Shown here: positions 18,185 to 28,369 of the stretch, piece by piece
How positions within the stretch are numbered: position 1 is the stretch's first letter
Layout of the letters: the number at the start of each line of letters is the position of its first letter
Assembly (NCBI RefSeq): GCF_002086125.1
Contig: NZ_MVHG01000023.1
Span: 1-62,914, forward strand
Reading direction: 5' to 3'
Source: Mycobacterium arosiense ATCC BAA-1401 = DSM 45069
Lineage (GTDB): Bacteria; Actinomycetota; Actinomycetes; Mycobacteriales; Mycobacteriaceae
Length of the DNA stretch: 62,914 nt
The notes under the pieces: model-generated
What the model was told of the DNA's origin: nothing
The model's input: the letters and a program-made list of their open reading frames with translations, nothing else
The model's database searches: none
Translations under genes and position numbers: made by a program

Positions 18185-18456
18185 CCCACCAACCCACCAG
18201 CCCACGGAAAGGTGAGTGGCCGGGCATTTCGCGCGGCAGTAGGGTTCCCTAGGTAATCGCGGCCGGCCGAGCCCAGTGTGCGGGTCATATTGGGTTGCCC
18301 GTTGTTGACAGCAGAACTGTCGATGCGGGCATGCTATTGGCACGTCTGCAGCGACCGCGGAATACGCGGCCAGGAGGGTGTGGGAGTACTAGCGCGAGTG
18401 TCCGGTGAGGATGCGGCGCCGCGAAGGCGCACAGGTGGGTTAGGGCGGGAACGCCG
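18185..18456. other. Intergenic region within the ESX-2 operon
   Basis: This 272-bp gap is the longest inside the ESX-2 block. A TTGACA hexamer at 18305-18310 is followed about 19-21 bp later by weak -10-like bases (CATGCT/TGCTAT, 18330-18337), so an internal promoter for the SLT-eccB2-eccC2 genes is possible but not strong. No RNA gene or stable terminator is evident. Confidence 0.35.
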
Positions 18457-19320
18457 GTGACCGATCCCCTGAAAGTGCAAGCAGTCACGGCGTTGTCTCG
18501 CGCCCACAACCTCTATGCGGGCCCCGCCATGAGCGGCGGCGTCGGCGACGCGCCGGCGCAGACGCGGGCACACGTCGAGGCGATGAAGCATCACATCGGA
18601 CTGCCCGCCGCGGCGGTCGCGCGGTCTAGCGCCGCGACAATGCACTTGGCTCGGCTGGCCGATGCCGATCGGTCGCTGGGGCAGATCATCGCCGCGGCGC
18701 GAGCCGATCACGCGTACGGCCGTGCGGCGACAAGGGCCAACCTCGACGCCGCCTTGACCGACACCACGCCGGCGGCCGATACGCCAATGGGCCGCCGCGA
18801 GGCGGTCGCCCGGATGGCGGCCCGGCTGCGTACCCAGCACCGGCATGTCGCCGGATCCCGGCGGCGGGCAAGGCTCCTCGCGCGCAGGCTGCGACGCTTG
18901 CACTACCTACGGGAGCGGTCTATGCACAGCAACCAAGGCAGCGGACGCGCGGCGGTGTTGGCGGCTATTCGTAAAGCGTTGGACGTCAAGGGTATTCACG
19001 ACCCCGCGGCGCGGGCTCGCTGGGAACGCGGGATGGACCTGGTGGCCCGCCGCGAGTCCAACTACGACGCGAACGCGGTCAACGGCTGGGATTTCAATGC
19101 GGCGCGGGGCACGCCGAGCAAGGGTGCCTGGCAGTTCATCGCCCCGACGTTCGCGGCCTATCACCAGCCGGGCACCTCGCGCGATATCCACAATCTGGTG
19201 GCGCAGGCATGCGCGTTCATCAACTATGCGACGGGCCGCTACGGCGTCGCCGTCGACGCGTCGAATCTGGCCGATCGGATCCAGCAGGCCGATCCGCACC
19301 GAGCGCCCAAGGGGTATTGA
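18457..19320 (+). CDS. SLT-type lytic transglycosylase (Rv3896c-like)
   Basis: The 287-residue product has a helical N-terminal half (residues 1-150, rich in Ala and Arg) and a C-terminal transglycosylase-like domain from about residue 165. The motif ARRESNYDANAVN carries the expected catalytic Glu200, followed by GAWQFIAPTFAAYH, the usual G-x-WQ-F/I core. Such enzymes cleave peptidoglycan glycan strands and would open the wall for a type VII machine. No signal peptide is seen, so export may go through ESX. The stop is 2 bp before eccB2, indicating an operon. Rv3896c at the same place is about 302 aa. Confidence 0.85.
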   Translation: MTDPLKVQAVTALSRAHNLYAGPAMSGGVGDAPAQTRAHVEAMKHHIGLPAAAVARSSAATMHLARLADADRSLGQIIAAARADHAYGRAATRANLDAALTDTTPAADTPMGRREAVARMAARLRTQHRHVAGSRRRARLLARRLRRLHYLRERSMHSNQGSGRAAVLAAIRKALDVKGIHDPAARARWERGMDLVARRESNYDANAVNGWDFNAARGTPSKGAWQFIAPTFAAYHQPGTSRDIHNLVAQACAFINYATGRYGVAVDASNLADRIQQADPHRAPKGY

Positions 19321-19322
19321 GC

Positions 19323-20810
19323 ATGCCGCTGAGTTTGTCTAACCGCGACCAGAACTCCGGGCACCTGTTCTACAACCGGCGGCTGCGCGCGGCCACCACC
19401 CGCTTCTCGGTGCGCATGAAGCACGACGACCGCAAGCAGACCGCCGCGTTGGTCTTGTCGGTACTGCTGGTGGCCATCGCCTCGGGCTGGATGCTGCTGC
19501 TCAACGTTTTGAAACCCACTGGCATCGTGGGGGACTCGGCAATCATCGGCGACCGCGATTCCGGGGCGCTGTACGCCCGGATCGACGGCCGGCTCTATCC
19601 GGTGCTCAATTTGACCTCGGCGCGGCTGGCGACGGGAACCGCGAACCAGCCGACGTGGGTTAAACCCGCTGAGATAGCCAAGTATCCGACCGGGCCGCTG
19701 GTCGGCATCCCGGGAGCGCCGGCGGCGATGCCGGTCCATCGCGGCGCGACATCGGCCTGGGCGGTGTGCGACACGGCAGGACGCCCACGCAGCCCGGAAC
19801 GGCCGGTCGTGACCTCGATCGCCGGCCCACTCGACGGCTTCGACCGCGCGACCCCGCTGAGCGAGGACGCCGGGGTGCTAGTCACGTTCGAGGGCAACAC
19901 GTTCGTGATCTGGGGCGGCAAGCGCTCCCAGATCGATCCGTCCAACAGGGCGATCACGCTGAGCCTGGGACTCGACCCGGGAGTAACGCTGCCGGTAGAG
20001 ATTTCGCGGGCCCTCTATGACGCGCTGCCGGCGACCGAACCGCTCGGCGTCCCCGCGGTACCCCTGGCCGGCACCCCGTCGACGTGGGTCTCGGGCTCAC
20101 AGGTCGGCGCGGTGTTGCAGGCGCAAACCGCCAGCGGCGGCAAGCAGTTCTACGTCCTGCTGCCCGACGGTGTCCAAAAAATCACCAGTTTTGTCGCCGA
20201 CCTGTTGCGCAGCGCCAACTCCTACGGGTCGACGGCGCCTCGCGTGGTCGCACCCGACGTGTTGGTCAACATCCCCGAGGTGAACTCGCTGGCGGTGGAC
20301 TACTACCCGACCAAGCGCCTGAATTTCATTGATACCACGGCCGATCCGACCACCTGCGTGGGCTGGGCGAAGGGCTCGACGGACCCGCAGGCGCGCGTCG
20401 TGGTCTACAACGGGCGCGGGCTTCCCACGCCGTCGTACCTCGACAACCGCATCGTGCACCTGGTGCGCGATGACAGCGACCCGGCGTCGGTGGTCGCCAA
20501 CCAGGTGCTGGTGCTGCCGGGCGCGGCGAACTTCGTGACATCCACCAGCGGCGTGGTCACCTCCGACTCCCGGGAATCGCTGTTCTGGGTGTCCGACAAC
20601 GGGGTGCGATTCGGCATCGCCAACGACGACACGACCTTGCGCGCGCTGGGGCTTGATTCGGGGTCGGCGGTGCAGGCGCCCTGGCCGCTGCTGCGGACCT
20701 TCGCGGCGGGCCCGGCATTGTCAAGGGAGGCAGCGCTTGTGGCGCGGGACACCGTGCCGGCGCTTGGCAGGGTGGCTGTGGTGACGACATCGGCGAAGCC
20801 GGGAGGCTAG
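19323..20810 (+). CDS. eccB2: ESX-2 type VII secretion core protein EccB2
   Basis: The 495-residue product equals the remembered length of Rv3895c. A basic cytosolic N-terminus (residues 1-40) precedes one transmembrane helix (AALVLSVLLVAIASGWMLLL, 41-62). The rest is the periplasmic EccB repeat domain with two Cys (near residues 150 and 345) expected to form a disulfide. EccB joins EccC, EccD and EccE in the inner-membrane complex. The start lies two bases after the SLT gene stop and its stop one base pair from eccC2, so these are translationally coupled. The name eccB2 rests on synteny with pcnA and Rv3906c. Confidence 0.93.
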   Translation: MPLSLSNRDQNSGHLFYNRRLRAATTRFSVRMKHDDRKQTAALVLSVLLVAIASGWMLLLNVLKPTGIVGDSAIIGDRDSGALYARIDGRLYPVLNLTSARLATGTANQPTWVKPAEIAKYPTGPLVGIPGAPAAMPVHRGATSAWAVCDTAGRPRSPERPVVTSIAGPLDGFDRATPLSEDAGVLVTFEGNTFVIWGGKRSQIDPSNRAITLSLGLDPGVTLPVEISRALYDALPATEPLGVPAVPLAGTPSTWVSGSQVGAVLQAQTASGGKQFYVLLPDGVQKITSFVADLLRSANSYGSTAPRVVAPDVLVNIPEVNSLAVDYYPTKRLNFIDTTADPTTCVGWAKGSTDPQARVVVYNGRGLPTPSYLDNRIVHLVRDDSDPASVVANQVLVLPGAANFVTSTSGVVTSDSRESLFWVSDNGVRFGIANDDTTLRALGLDSGSAVQAPWPLLRTFAAGPALSREAALVARDTVPALGRVAVVTTSAKPGG

Positions 20811-20812
20811 GA

Positions 20813-23800
20813 ATGTCCAAGAAAGCGTTCCCCATCAACCGGGTCAAGATCGAGCCGCCGAAACCGGTTCGGGTAGCGCCCAGCGCGCCGATCGCGCTGC
20901 CGGAGCGCGAGCCGCGCAACATCTGGGTGATGATCGGCGTCCCGGCGCTGATCGTGGCGCTCATCGGCACCATCGTCATGCTCTACGTCTCCGGCGTGCG
21001 CAGCCTGACCACCGGCTTCTTCCCGCTGATGGGCATCGGCGCGTTCAGCATGCTCGCGTTCTCCGGTCGCTTCGGCCGCGCCCGCAAAATCACCTGGGGC
21101 GAAATGGAAAAGGGCCGTCGCCGCTATCTCCGCGACCTCGACGGCAACCGCGACGAGATCCAGAACGCGGTGTGCGCGCAGCGCGAATGGCAGAACTCCG
21201 TGCACTCCGACCCTCGTGGGTTGGGCGCCATCATCGGCGGCCCGCGGATGTGGGAACGCGGCCGCGGCGACACGGACTTCCTCGAGGTGCGGCTCGGCAC
21301 CGGCGTGCAGCACGCACCGGACTCGGTGCTCTCGGTGACGTGGCCCGACATCGCCTCCGATGAGGAGCTCGAACCCGTGACGGGCCAGGCGTTGCGCGAT
21401 TTCATCTTGGAGCAGCGCAAGATTCGCGACATCGCCAAGGTGGTCAACCTGCGATCGGCACCCGGCTTCAGCTTCGTCGGCGACGACCTGGACCGGTTGC
21501 GCTCGCTGATGCGGTCGGTGCTGTGCTCGCTGGCGGTGTTCCACAACCCGCGCGACGTTAAGTTGTTGGTGGTGACCCGTAATCCCGAAGCGTGGTCATG
21601 GATCGTGTGGCTGCCGCACAACCTGCACGACGAACTGTTCGATGCGTGCGGTTTCCGGCGCCTGGTCTTCGCCACGCCCGAGGAGCTCGAGGAGACCCTG
21701 GCCGCCGAACTGCACATGAAGGGCAAGCGCGGTGCGTGGACGCCGCTGGCCGCGGCCAGCCCCACCGCGATGGGCTCGACGCTGGAAACCGGCGCCGACA
21801 CGGTGGACCTCGGGCCGCACCTGGTGATCGTCGACGACAACACCGGCAGCCCCGACGCGTGGGAGAGCGTGGTCGGACAGGTCGGCAAGGCGGGAATCAC
21901 GTTGCTGCGTATCGCCTCCCGGGTCGGGACCGGCGTGGGCTTCGGCGACGACCAGGTGTTCGACCTCAGCGAACGCCACAGCTCGCCCAGCGGCTCGCTG
22001 AACGGCAAAGTGGCGTTGCACCGCAACGGCTCTGACGCCGACGGCGAAGACGACCGCCCGGCCCCGCTGCTCCGGGTGCGTAACAAGTTCTTCGCCCACG
22101 CCGACCAGCTTTCGGTGCACCGCGCCTATCGGTACGCGCGGGCGATGGCCCGGTGGTCGCCGACCAGCCGCAGCGAGATCGCCGACTCAGTCAGCGGCGC
22201 AACGGAATTGCTGCGCGCCCTGGGAATCAGCGACCCTCGAGAGTTGGACGTCGACCGGTTGTGGGCCGAGCGGCGAGGCCGCGGCGACGAGCGTTGGTGC
22301 GAGGTCCCGGTGGGCGCCAAACCCAACGGCGAGCTACAGAACATCATCATCCGCGCCAAGGACTTCGGCGGTTTCGGCTTTCACTCCGTGGTGATCGGGA
22401 CCAGTGGCTCGGGTAAGTCGGAGTTCTTCCTGTCGTTGGTGTACGGCATCGCGCTGACCCACTCCCCGGAAACGTTCAACGTCATCTTCGTCGACATGAA
22501 GTTCGAGTCGGCGGCCCAGGACATCCTGGGTATCCCGCATGTGGTGGCCGCTCTGTCGAACCTGGGCAAGGACGAACGGCACCTGGCCGAGCGCATGCGC
22601 AGGGTGATCGATGGTGAGATCAAGCAGCGCTATGAGCTGTTCACCTCGGTGGGCGCGCGTGACGCCAACGACTACGAAGAGATCCGACTCGCCGGTCGCG
22701 ACCTGCCGCCCGTCCCGGTGCTGCTGGTCATCGTCGACGAATACCTGGAACTGTTCGCCAACCATGAGAAGTGGATCAACCTCATCATCCACATCGGTCA
22801 GGAGGGCCGCGGCGCCAACGTCTTCTTCATGCTGGGTGGGCAGCGCCTGGACCTGTCCTCGCTGCAAAAGGTGAAGTCCAACATCGCATTCCGCATCGCG
22901 CTGCGCGCCGAGTCCGGCGACGACAGTCGCGAGGTGATCGGCAGCGACGCCGCCTACCACCTGCCGTCGAAGGAAAACGGCTTCGGTCTGCTGAAGGTGG
23001 GGCCGCGCGACCTCGAACCGTTCCGCTGTTTCTACCTCTCCGCGCCGTTCGTGGTGCCCAAGGCCAAGGAAGTCGCCAAAACCGTCGACATGACGCTGAC
23101 CAAGCCGCGGTTGTACAACTGGCAATACCAGCCGCTGGACGCCTCGGACGCCACCGCCTTGAAGGCGGCCGCCGCCGTCGACGCCGAGCCCGACGAATTC
23201 CTCTACTACGACGACGGTTTCAAGCGCAAGAAGATCGTCGACGTGCTGCGCGAGTCGCTGCACGAGGTCCCGCACCGCTCGCCGCGCCGGCCCTGGCTGG
23301 AGCCGCTGGAGGAGCCCGAGTCGATCGACGCCCTGGTGGCCGGATACCGGGGCAGACCGTGGCACGTCGACTACGGGCGTAACGCGGGCCTGATGTTCCC
23401 GGTGGGCGTCATGGACATCCCCGAGGAATCCAAGCAGATCGTGCATGCGGTGGATGCGTTGCGCAGCAACGTGATCGTGGTCGGGGCCAAGCAGCGCGGC
23501 AAGACCACCACCTTGATGACGTTGATGTGCTCGGCCGCGACGATGTACACCCCGGCGCGCGTGACGTTCTTCTGCATCGGTGGGGCGACGCTCGCCCAGG
23601 CCGCCTCGCTGCCCCACGTCACCGACATCGTGTCGCCGAAGGACGCCGAGGGCATCGAGCGGATCTTGAGCAGCATGGACGCCTTGATCGATGCCCGCGA
23701 GGATTCGTTCCGGCGGCTCAAGATCGACCTCGACGGTTTCCGCGAACGCCGGTTCGCGCCGGGCAGCGACGGCCTGGGTGGCACCGACGCCAACGACCCG

Positions 23801-25027
23801 TTCGGCGATGTCTTCGTGGTGGTTGACGACTACGACGACCTGTACTCGAAAGACACGGTGCTCGGTGATCGCATCATCTCGCTGAGCAGCCGCGGCCCCG
23901 AATACGGCGTGCACGTGATGTGCAGCGCCGGCGGCTGGATCCATGGGCAGCGGCAGAGCCTGCTGCAAAACGCCACGGCGCGAATCCAATTGCGGCTCGC
24001 CGACCCCAGCGAGAGCCAGATGGGACACTCGTCGCTCGAATCGCGGGACGCGGCCCGACGCACGCTGAACCGGCCCGGCTTCGGCCTCACCGACAGCTTG
24101 CACGAACTGCGGGTCGGCGTGCCGGCGCTGACCGATCCGGCCACCGGCGCGATCGTGAGCATCGTCGACGTCGGGGCCCGCATCGCGGAGGTCGCCGGGG
24201 TCACCAAGCATGCCACCCTGCAGCGACTCCCGCAGCGGGTGGCGCTGCAGGCGATCCTGGACTACGAGGCGGCGCAACCCAGCGGCGACGACCTTTCGAT
24301 CGCGTTCGCCATCGGCGAGCGTCACGAACTGGGGCCGGTGCCGATCAAGTTGCGCGAAAGCCCCGGCCTGATGATCCTGGGACGGCAAGGGTGCGGAAAG
24401 ACGTTGTCGCTGGTCGCCATTGGCGAGGCGATCATGAGCCGCTTCACCCCCGACGAAGCGCAGCTCACGCTGATCGACCCGAAGACCGCGCCGCACGGCC
24501 TGCGCGATCTGCATGGCCCGGGGTACGTGCGCGCGTACGCCTATGACCAGGACGAGATCGACGAGGTGATCACCGCCTTGGCGCAGCAGGTCCTGCTGCC
24601 CCGGCTGCCACCGAAAGGCCTCAGCCAGGAGGAGCTGCGTGAACTCAAGCCGTGGGAAGGGCCGCGGCACTTCGTGCTCATCGACGACATCCAGGACCTG
24701 CGCCCGGATCAGAGCTACCCGCCCAAACCGCCGGTGGGAGCCGCGCTGTGGAAGCTGATGGAACGCGCCCGGCAGATCGGCCTGCACGTCTTCACCACCC
24801 GCAACAGCGCGAACTGGGCGACACTGCAAATGGATCCGTGGATGCGATTCCAGAACTCGGCGAAAGTGGCTCAGCTGTACATGGACAACGACCCGCAGAA
24901 CCGGATCAACCGAAACGTGCGCGCCCAGACCCTGCCCCCGGGGCGCGGGCTGCTGGTGAGCGTCGACGGCGACGTCGAAGGCGTGCTCGTCGGTCTTCCG
25001 TCCTCGGTCATACCGCCGCAGCAGTAA
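20813..25027 (+). CDS. eccC2: ESX-2 FtsK/SpoIIIE ATPase EccC2
   Basis: The 1404-residue protein is the unsplit EccC motor. Two transmembrane helices lie near residues 38-61 and 70-86, then a DUF domain and three FtsK/SpoIIIE ATPase domains. Walker A motifs are intact in domain 1 (GTSGSGKS, 529-536, with Walker B VIVDE at 639-643), domain 2 (GAKQRGKT, 891-898) and domain 3 (GRQGCGKT, 1190-1197). EccC recognises WXG100/PE-PPE C-terminal signals and drives ESX secretion. It is undamaged although the usual downstream genes (PE/PPE, esxD-esxC, espG2, eccD2, mycP2, eccE2, eccA2) are missing. The last 20 bp overlap the end of the convergent mmpL gene. Confidence 0.94.
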   Translation: MSKKAFPINRVKIEPPKPVRVAPSAPIALPEREPRNIWVMIGVPALIVALIGTIVMLYVSGVRSLTTGFFPLMGIGAFSMLAFSGRFGRARKITWGEMEKGRRRYLRDLDGNRDEIQNAVCAQREWQNSVHSDPRGLGAIIGGPRMWERGRGDTDFLEVRLGTGVQHAPDSVLSVTWPDIASDEELEPVTGQALRDFILEQRKIRDIAKVVNLRSAPGFSFVGDDLDRLRSLMRSVLCSLAVFHNPRDVKLLVVTRNPEAWSWIVWLPHNLHDELFDACGFRRLVFATPEELEETLAAELHMKGKRGAWTPLAAASPTAMGSTLETGADTVDLGPHLVIVDDNTGSPDAWESVVGQVGKAGITLLRIASRVGTGVGFGDDQVFDLSERHSSPSGSLNGKVALHRNGSDADGEDDRPAPLLRVRNKFFAHADQLSVHRAYRYARAMARWSPTSRSEIADSVSGATELLRALGISDPRELDVDRLWAERRGRGDERWCEVPVGAKPNGELQNIIIRAKDFGGFGFHSVVIGTSGSGKSEFFLSLVYGIALTHSPETFNVIFVDMKFESAAQDILGIPHVVAALSNLGKDERHLAERMRRVIDGEIKQRYELFTSVGARDANDYEEIRLAGRDLPPVPVLLVIVDEYLELFANHEKWINLIIHIGQEGRGANVFFMLGGQRLDLSSLQKVKSNIAFRIALRAESGDDSREVIGSDAAYHLPSKENGFGLLKVGPRDLEPFRCFYLSAPFVVPKAKEVAKTVDMTLTKPRLYNWQYQPLDASDATALKAAAAVDAEPDEFLYYDDGFKRKKIVDVLRESLHEVPHRSPRRPWLEPLEEPESIDALVAGYRGRPWHVDYGRNAGLMFPVGVMDIPEESKQIVHAVDALRSNVIVVGAKQRGKTTTLMTLMCSAATMYTPARVTFFCIGGATLAQAASLPHVTDIVSPKDAEGIERILSSMDALIDAREDSFRRLKIDLDGFRERRFAPGSDGLGGTDANDPFGDVFVVVDDYDDLYSKDTVLGDRIISLSSRGPEYGVHVMCSAGGWIHGQRQSLLQNATARIQLRLADPSESQMGHSSLESRDAARRTLNRPGFGLTDSLHELRVGVPALTDPATGAIVSIVDVGARIAEVAGVTKHATLQRLPQRVALQAILDYEAAQPSGDDLSIAFAIGERHELGPVPIKLRESPGLMILGRQGCGKTLSLVAIGEAIMSRFTPDEAQLTLIDPKTAPHGLRDLHGPGYVRAYAYDQDEIDEVITALAQQVLLPRLPPKGLSQEELRELKPWEGPRHFVLIDDIQDLRPDQSYPPKPPVGAALWKLMERARQIGLHVFTTRNSANWATLQMDPWMRFQNSAKVAQLYMDNDPQNRINRNVRAQTLPPGRGLLVSVDGDVEGVLVGLPSSVIPPQQ

Positions 25028-27851
25028 CCAGGTGCGGCTCTGGCGCTTTTACGCTCGGCGCGACGACGCGGCGGGGGAGCGGGCTCGGCCACCAGAACCA
25101 CCGCCCCAACAGCGCCACGATGGACGGCACGATGAACGCCCGCACCACCAAAGTGTCCAGCAACAGCCCGACCGCGACGGTGGTGCCGATCTGGGCGACG
25201 CTGAGCACGCTGCTCGTCAACAGAGCGAGCATGGTCAAACCGAAGATGATGCCGGCTACGGTGACCACCCCGCCGGTGCCGCCGAACGCCCGGATGATCC
25301 CGGTCTTGAGGCCCGCCGCCGCCTCCTGTTTAATCCGCAGCGCGAGCAACAGGTTGTAATCCGCGCCGACGGCGATCAGCGCGATGAACGCGAAAGGCGC
25401 TACGGCCCAGTGCAAGTCCTGACGCAGCAGGTGCTGCCAGATCAGCACGCTGGCGCCCACGGCCGAGGCGTAGGAAGTGACTACGGTCCCGACGACGATC
25501 AGCCCCGCCACCGGGCTGCGCAGCATCGCCGTGACGATCAAGAAGATGAGAACCAGCGCGGCGCCCGCCAGCAGGGTGGCGTCGCTGGCGACGAAGCGCT
25601 GCAGATCGGCGGTTACCGGGCCCACGCCGGCCAGGTCGACCTCGGTTGGGGCCAGCGTCCCCTCCTTGGTGGCCTCCGCGATGGCGGTGCGCACCTGGGC
25701 GGCCCGCTTGGCGCCGTCGGCCCCCCACTCCGAACCGTCGCCATAGACCAAAAAGTATGCGGCGCGGCCGTTTTCGGAGATGAGGTGGCGCAGGGCGGTG
25801 GTGTACCGGGGGTCGGTCAACGCGCGCTGCGGCAGGTAAAAGTCCCCCGCGGCGCTGCCCTGAAATTGCGTGGCGATCTCGTTTAGGTAGTCGGTCAGCT
25901 GATGCAGCTGAGGTCCGAGCGTGTCCGACAGAGTCAGCAGGTCATGCGTGGCCGAACGGGCCTGTCCCAAAGCGCCTTTCATCGACGTCATGCTCTGGGG
26001 CAGGGTGGCCATCGCGGTGGCGGCGGTTTTCGATCCGCTGGTGAGCTTTGCGGCACCGGAGCCCAGCCGCGTGGACGTCTGCACCAGGCTGTCGACGGGC
26101 TGTAGCACCCGGTCCACCGTCGAGCAGATCGGGTTGGCCGCGCAGTCGGGGGTCCGCCCGACGAAGTCCCGCAACGGGTCGAGGTAGCCCGACACCGTCG
26201 TGACGTTGCGTTGCAGGCCGTCCATGCCGGCACGCATGTCTTCGGCGGCGCCGGACATGTCCGCCAATCCGGCACTGCCGCCGCGCAGGCCGTTGCCCAA
26301 CCCGTCGACGGCACGCTGGGTCTGCGCCAGCGCACTGTCCAGTTCGGAAACACGTCTGAGGCCCTGAGTCAGCGAATCCACCGTGTCCCCGAACTGGCGG
26401 CCGAGCACACCGGCCTGATAGCTCAGCGTCGCCTGTTCGGGAACCTTGCCGTCGGGGCGGCTGGCGGACTGCACCGCGCGCACCCCCGGCACGGCCATGA
26501 TGTGACGCGTGATTCGCTCGATGGCGATCAGGCCGGCGGGGTTGCGCAGGTCGTGATCGGCCTGGATCGCGACAACGTCGGGCAACAGCGAATTGGCCGC
26601 GAAATGCCCGTTCGCGCTGGCATAGCCGTGATTGGAGTCGGTGGACGACGGCGTGGCGGCCGGTTCGTCGAAGCCGACCCGCATCCCGGCCAACGGCAGC
26701 GCGACCAGCAGGCACAGGCCCAGCGCGGTGACCAGGATGGGCCCGGGCCAGCGCGCCACGGACGTCCCGACCCGGCGCCACCGCCGCGCGGTGGTGGACG
26801 GCCGCGGTTCGAGATACCCACGGCGTATCGCCAGGCTCATCAGCGCGGGCGTCACGGTCAGCGCTGCGACCATGGTCGCCAGAATGCCGATGGAGCAGGG
26901 TAACCCGGCGCTGCGGAACGAACCGACCTTGGCGAACACCAGGCATGCCAGTGCCACCGACACCGTCAATGCCGATCCGATCACCACTGGCGCGATGGAA
27001 CGGTAGGCCTGCGTCAAGGCCTGGCCTGGGGCCATACCGTGGCGGCGGCCTTCGTGATAGCGGCCGACCAAGAAGATCGCGTAGTCGGTGCCTGCACCAA
27101 GGGTCATGGCCGCCATCAATGCCACCGAAAACAGCGACACCTCAACGACATTGGACTGGCCGAGGGCGGCGACGACGGCGCGCGCCAAAGCCAGGGCGAG
27201 CCCTACCGAGATCAATGGGATCGCCGCCGCGACCGATGATCGATACACCACGAGCAGTAACAGCAGGATGAGCCCTATGGTGGCCGCGGTGATGCCGAGC
27301 ATCTGCCGATCAATCGCGGAGAATTCGTCGACGATCGTGGCCCCGGGACCGGTGACATGGACTTCCAGGCCCGGCGGCGGCGCGAGTTTGTGGATGGTGC
27401 CGCGCACGGCGTCCACCGAATCGCGCGCCTGCGCGGTGCCCAGCATTCCGGCGAGCCGCACCATCACGCTGACCGCCTTGCCGTCCGAACTCTGTGCGCC
27501 GGCGGCCGTGGCGGGCTGCGACCACAGGTCGGTCACCGCATACACGTGGCGTCGATCCGAACCCAGCGATGTCGTCAACGCGTCGTAGAAGTGCCGATCC
27601 TGCGGCGTCAGCCGCCGATCACGTTCCAGCACAACGTAAACGAAGTTGTTGCTGGGCGTCTGGTTGAACAACTGGGCGACCCGGGCGGCCGCCGCGGCGC
27701 TCGGCGCGCCGGGCGGCATGAAGGACCGGGCATGGGTGTCGACGACGCGCTCCAGTTGCGGGACAGCGAGATTGGCCGCCGCGGCCGCCAGGACCCAGAG
27801 CCCGACGATCACGACCGCGTACCGCGACGTCAGGCGCGCAAGGCTGCCCAT
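25008..27851 (-). CDS. MmpL-family RND transporter
   Basis: The 947-residue protein has the MmpL layout. An N-terminal helix (YAVVIVGLWVLAAAAANLAV) is followed by a periplasmic domain, a five-helix bundle with GAGTDYAIFLVGRYHEG, a second long periplasmic domain and a final five-helix bundle with AVGADYNLLLALRIKQE. The two Asp-Tyr pairs are the proton-relay residues of this family. MmpLs export lipids or siderophores; the cargo here is unknown and no mmpS is adjacent. I chose ATG 27851 because upstream codons overlap the preceding gene, whose stop is 4 bp before. It replaces the downstream ESX-2 genes expected at this place. Confidence 0.9.
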   Translation of the reverse strand: MGSLARLTSRYAVVIVGLWVLAAAAANLAVPQLERVVDTHARSFMPPGAPSAAAAARVAQLFNQTPSNNFVYVVLERDRRLTPQDRHFYDALTTSLGSDRRHVYAVTDLWSQPATAAGAQSSDGKAVSVMVRLAGMLGTAQARDSVDAVRGTIHKLAPPPGLEVHVTGPGATIVDEFSAIDRQMLGITAATIGLILLLLLVVYRSSVAAAIPLISVGLALALARAVVAALGQSNVVEVSLFSVALMAAMTLGAGTDYAIFLVGRYHEGRRHGMAPGQALTQAYRSIAPVVIGSALTVSVALACLVFAKVGSFRSAGLPCSIGILATMVAALTVTPALMSLAIRRGYLEPRPSTTARRWRRVGTSVARWPGPILVTALGLCLLVALPLAGMRVGFDEPAATPSSTDSNHGYASANGHFAANSLLPDVVAIQADHDLRNPAGLIAIERITRHIMAVPGVRAVQSASRPDGKVPEQATLSYQAGVLGRQFGDTVDSLTQGLRRVSELDSALAQTQRAVDGLGNGLRGGSAGLADMSGAAEDMRAGMDGLQRNVTTVSGYLDPLRDFVGRTPDCAANPICSTVDRVLQPVDSLVQTSTRLGSGAAKLTSGSKTAATAMATLPQSMTSMKGALGQARSATHDLLTLSDTLGPQLHQLTDYLNEIATQFQGSAAGDFYLPQRALTDPRYTTALRHLISENGRAAYFLVYGDGSEWGADGAKRAAQVRTAIAEATKEGTLAPTEVDLAGVGPVTADLQRFVASDATLLAGAALVLIFLIVTAMLRSPVAGLIVVGTVVTSYASAVGASVLIWQHLLRQDLHWAVAPFAFIALIAVGADYNLLLALRIKQEAAAGLKTGIIRAFGGTGGVVTVAGIIFGLTMLALLTSSVLSVAQIGTTVAVGLLLDTLVVRAFIVPSIVALLGRWFWWPSPLPRRVVAPSVKAPEPHLVTAAAV

Positions 27852-27855
27852 TCGG

Positions 27856-28236
27856 TCATGCAACGGTCTGCCGATCGCTGGTGGGCCCGCCGAACAGACC
27901 CACGGCCACATGCTCACCGCGAGTAAGGGACCGCACCCGCAGCGACCGGCGGGTGCCGATCTCGACCAGCGCGTGCAATCCGGGCTCGGCGGCTTTGAGA
28001 TCGGCACGCACCTGCTCGGCCGACGCACCCTCGTGGGCGGCCTGATCCAGCTTGGCAACCAGCATGGTGATCCATCGCTGGCCGAGCGACAGCATCAAGC
28101 CCTCCTCGTCGCCGAAGAGTTCGGACACCTTGGATGATTCGTCCATCAACGCAAGTGCCGCCTCGGGGTCCGTCTCGGCGGCTTTGATTACCTGGGCCAT
28201 GAAGGCCATGCGGTCGTGCAGCAGTGTCCATGTCAT
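27856..28236 (-). CDS. Hypothetical helical protein, mmpL partner
   Basis: The 126-residue product is predicted all-helical, soluble and acidic in its first two thirds (AAETDPEAALALMDESSKVSELFGDEEG), with a basic C-terminal part (GTRRSLRVRSLTRGEH). I do not recognise a family. It ends 4 bp before the mmpL start on the same strand, so the two are an operon. It could be a cytosolic accessory or regulatory protein. The upstream 133 bp is shared with the divergent histidine kinase gene. Confidence 0.65.
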   Translation of the reverse strand: MTWTLLHDRMAFMAQVIKAAETDPEAALALMDESSKVSELFGDEEGLMLSLGQRWITMLVAKLDQAAHEGASAEQVRADLKAAEPGLHALVEIGTRRSLRVRSLTRGEHVAVGLFGGPTSDRQTVA

Positions 28237-28369
28237 GACTCGACGCTAGGAAAGCGACCGGATGTCGCGCGTCGTGCCGAAGTGCAGTCTTTGCCTCCTA
28301 CCGCGGGCGGAGACGGGTGCCGCCCGCAGGAGGATGTGGCGAAGCGGTGAGCTCTTTTAGGATTGGACG

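Noticed and set aside
22334..24829. 831-codon minus-strand open frame inside eccC2
   Set aside because: It is exactly antisense to the conserved ATPase domains; its residues are Arg/Gly/His/Val-rich as expected for a mirror frame of high-GC coding DNA, with no domain.
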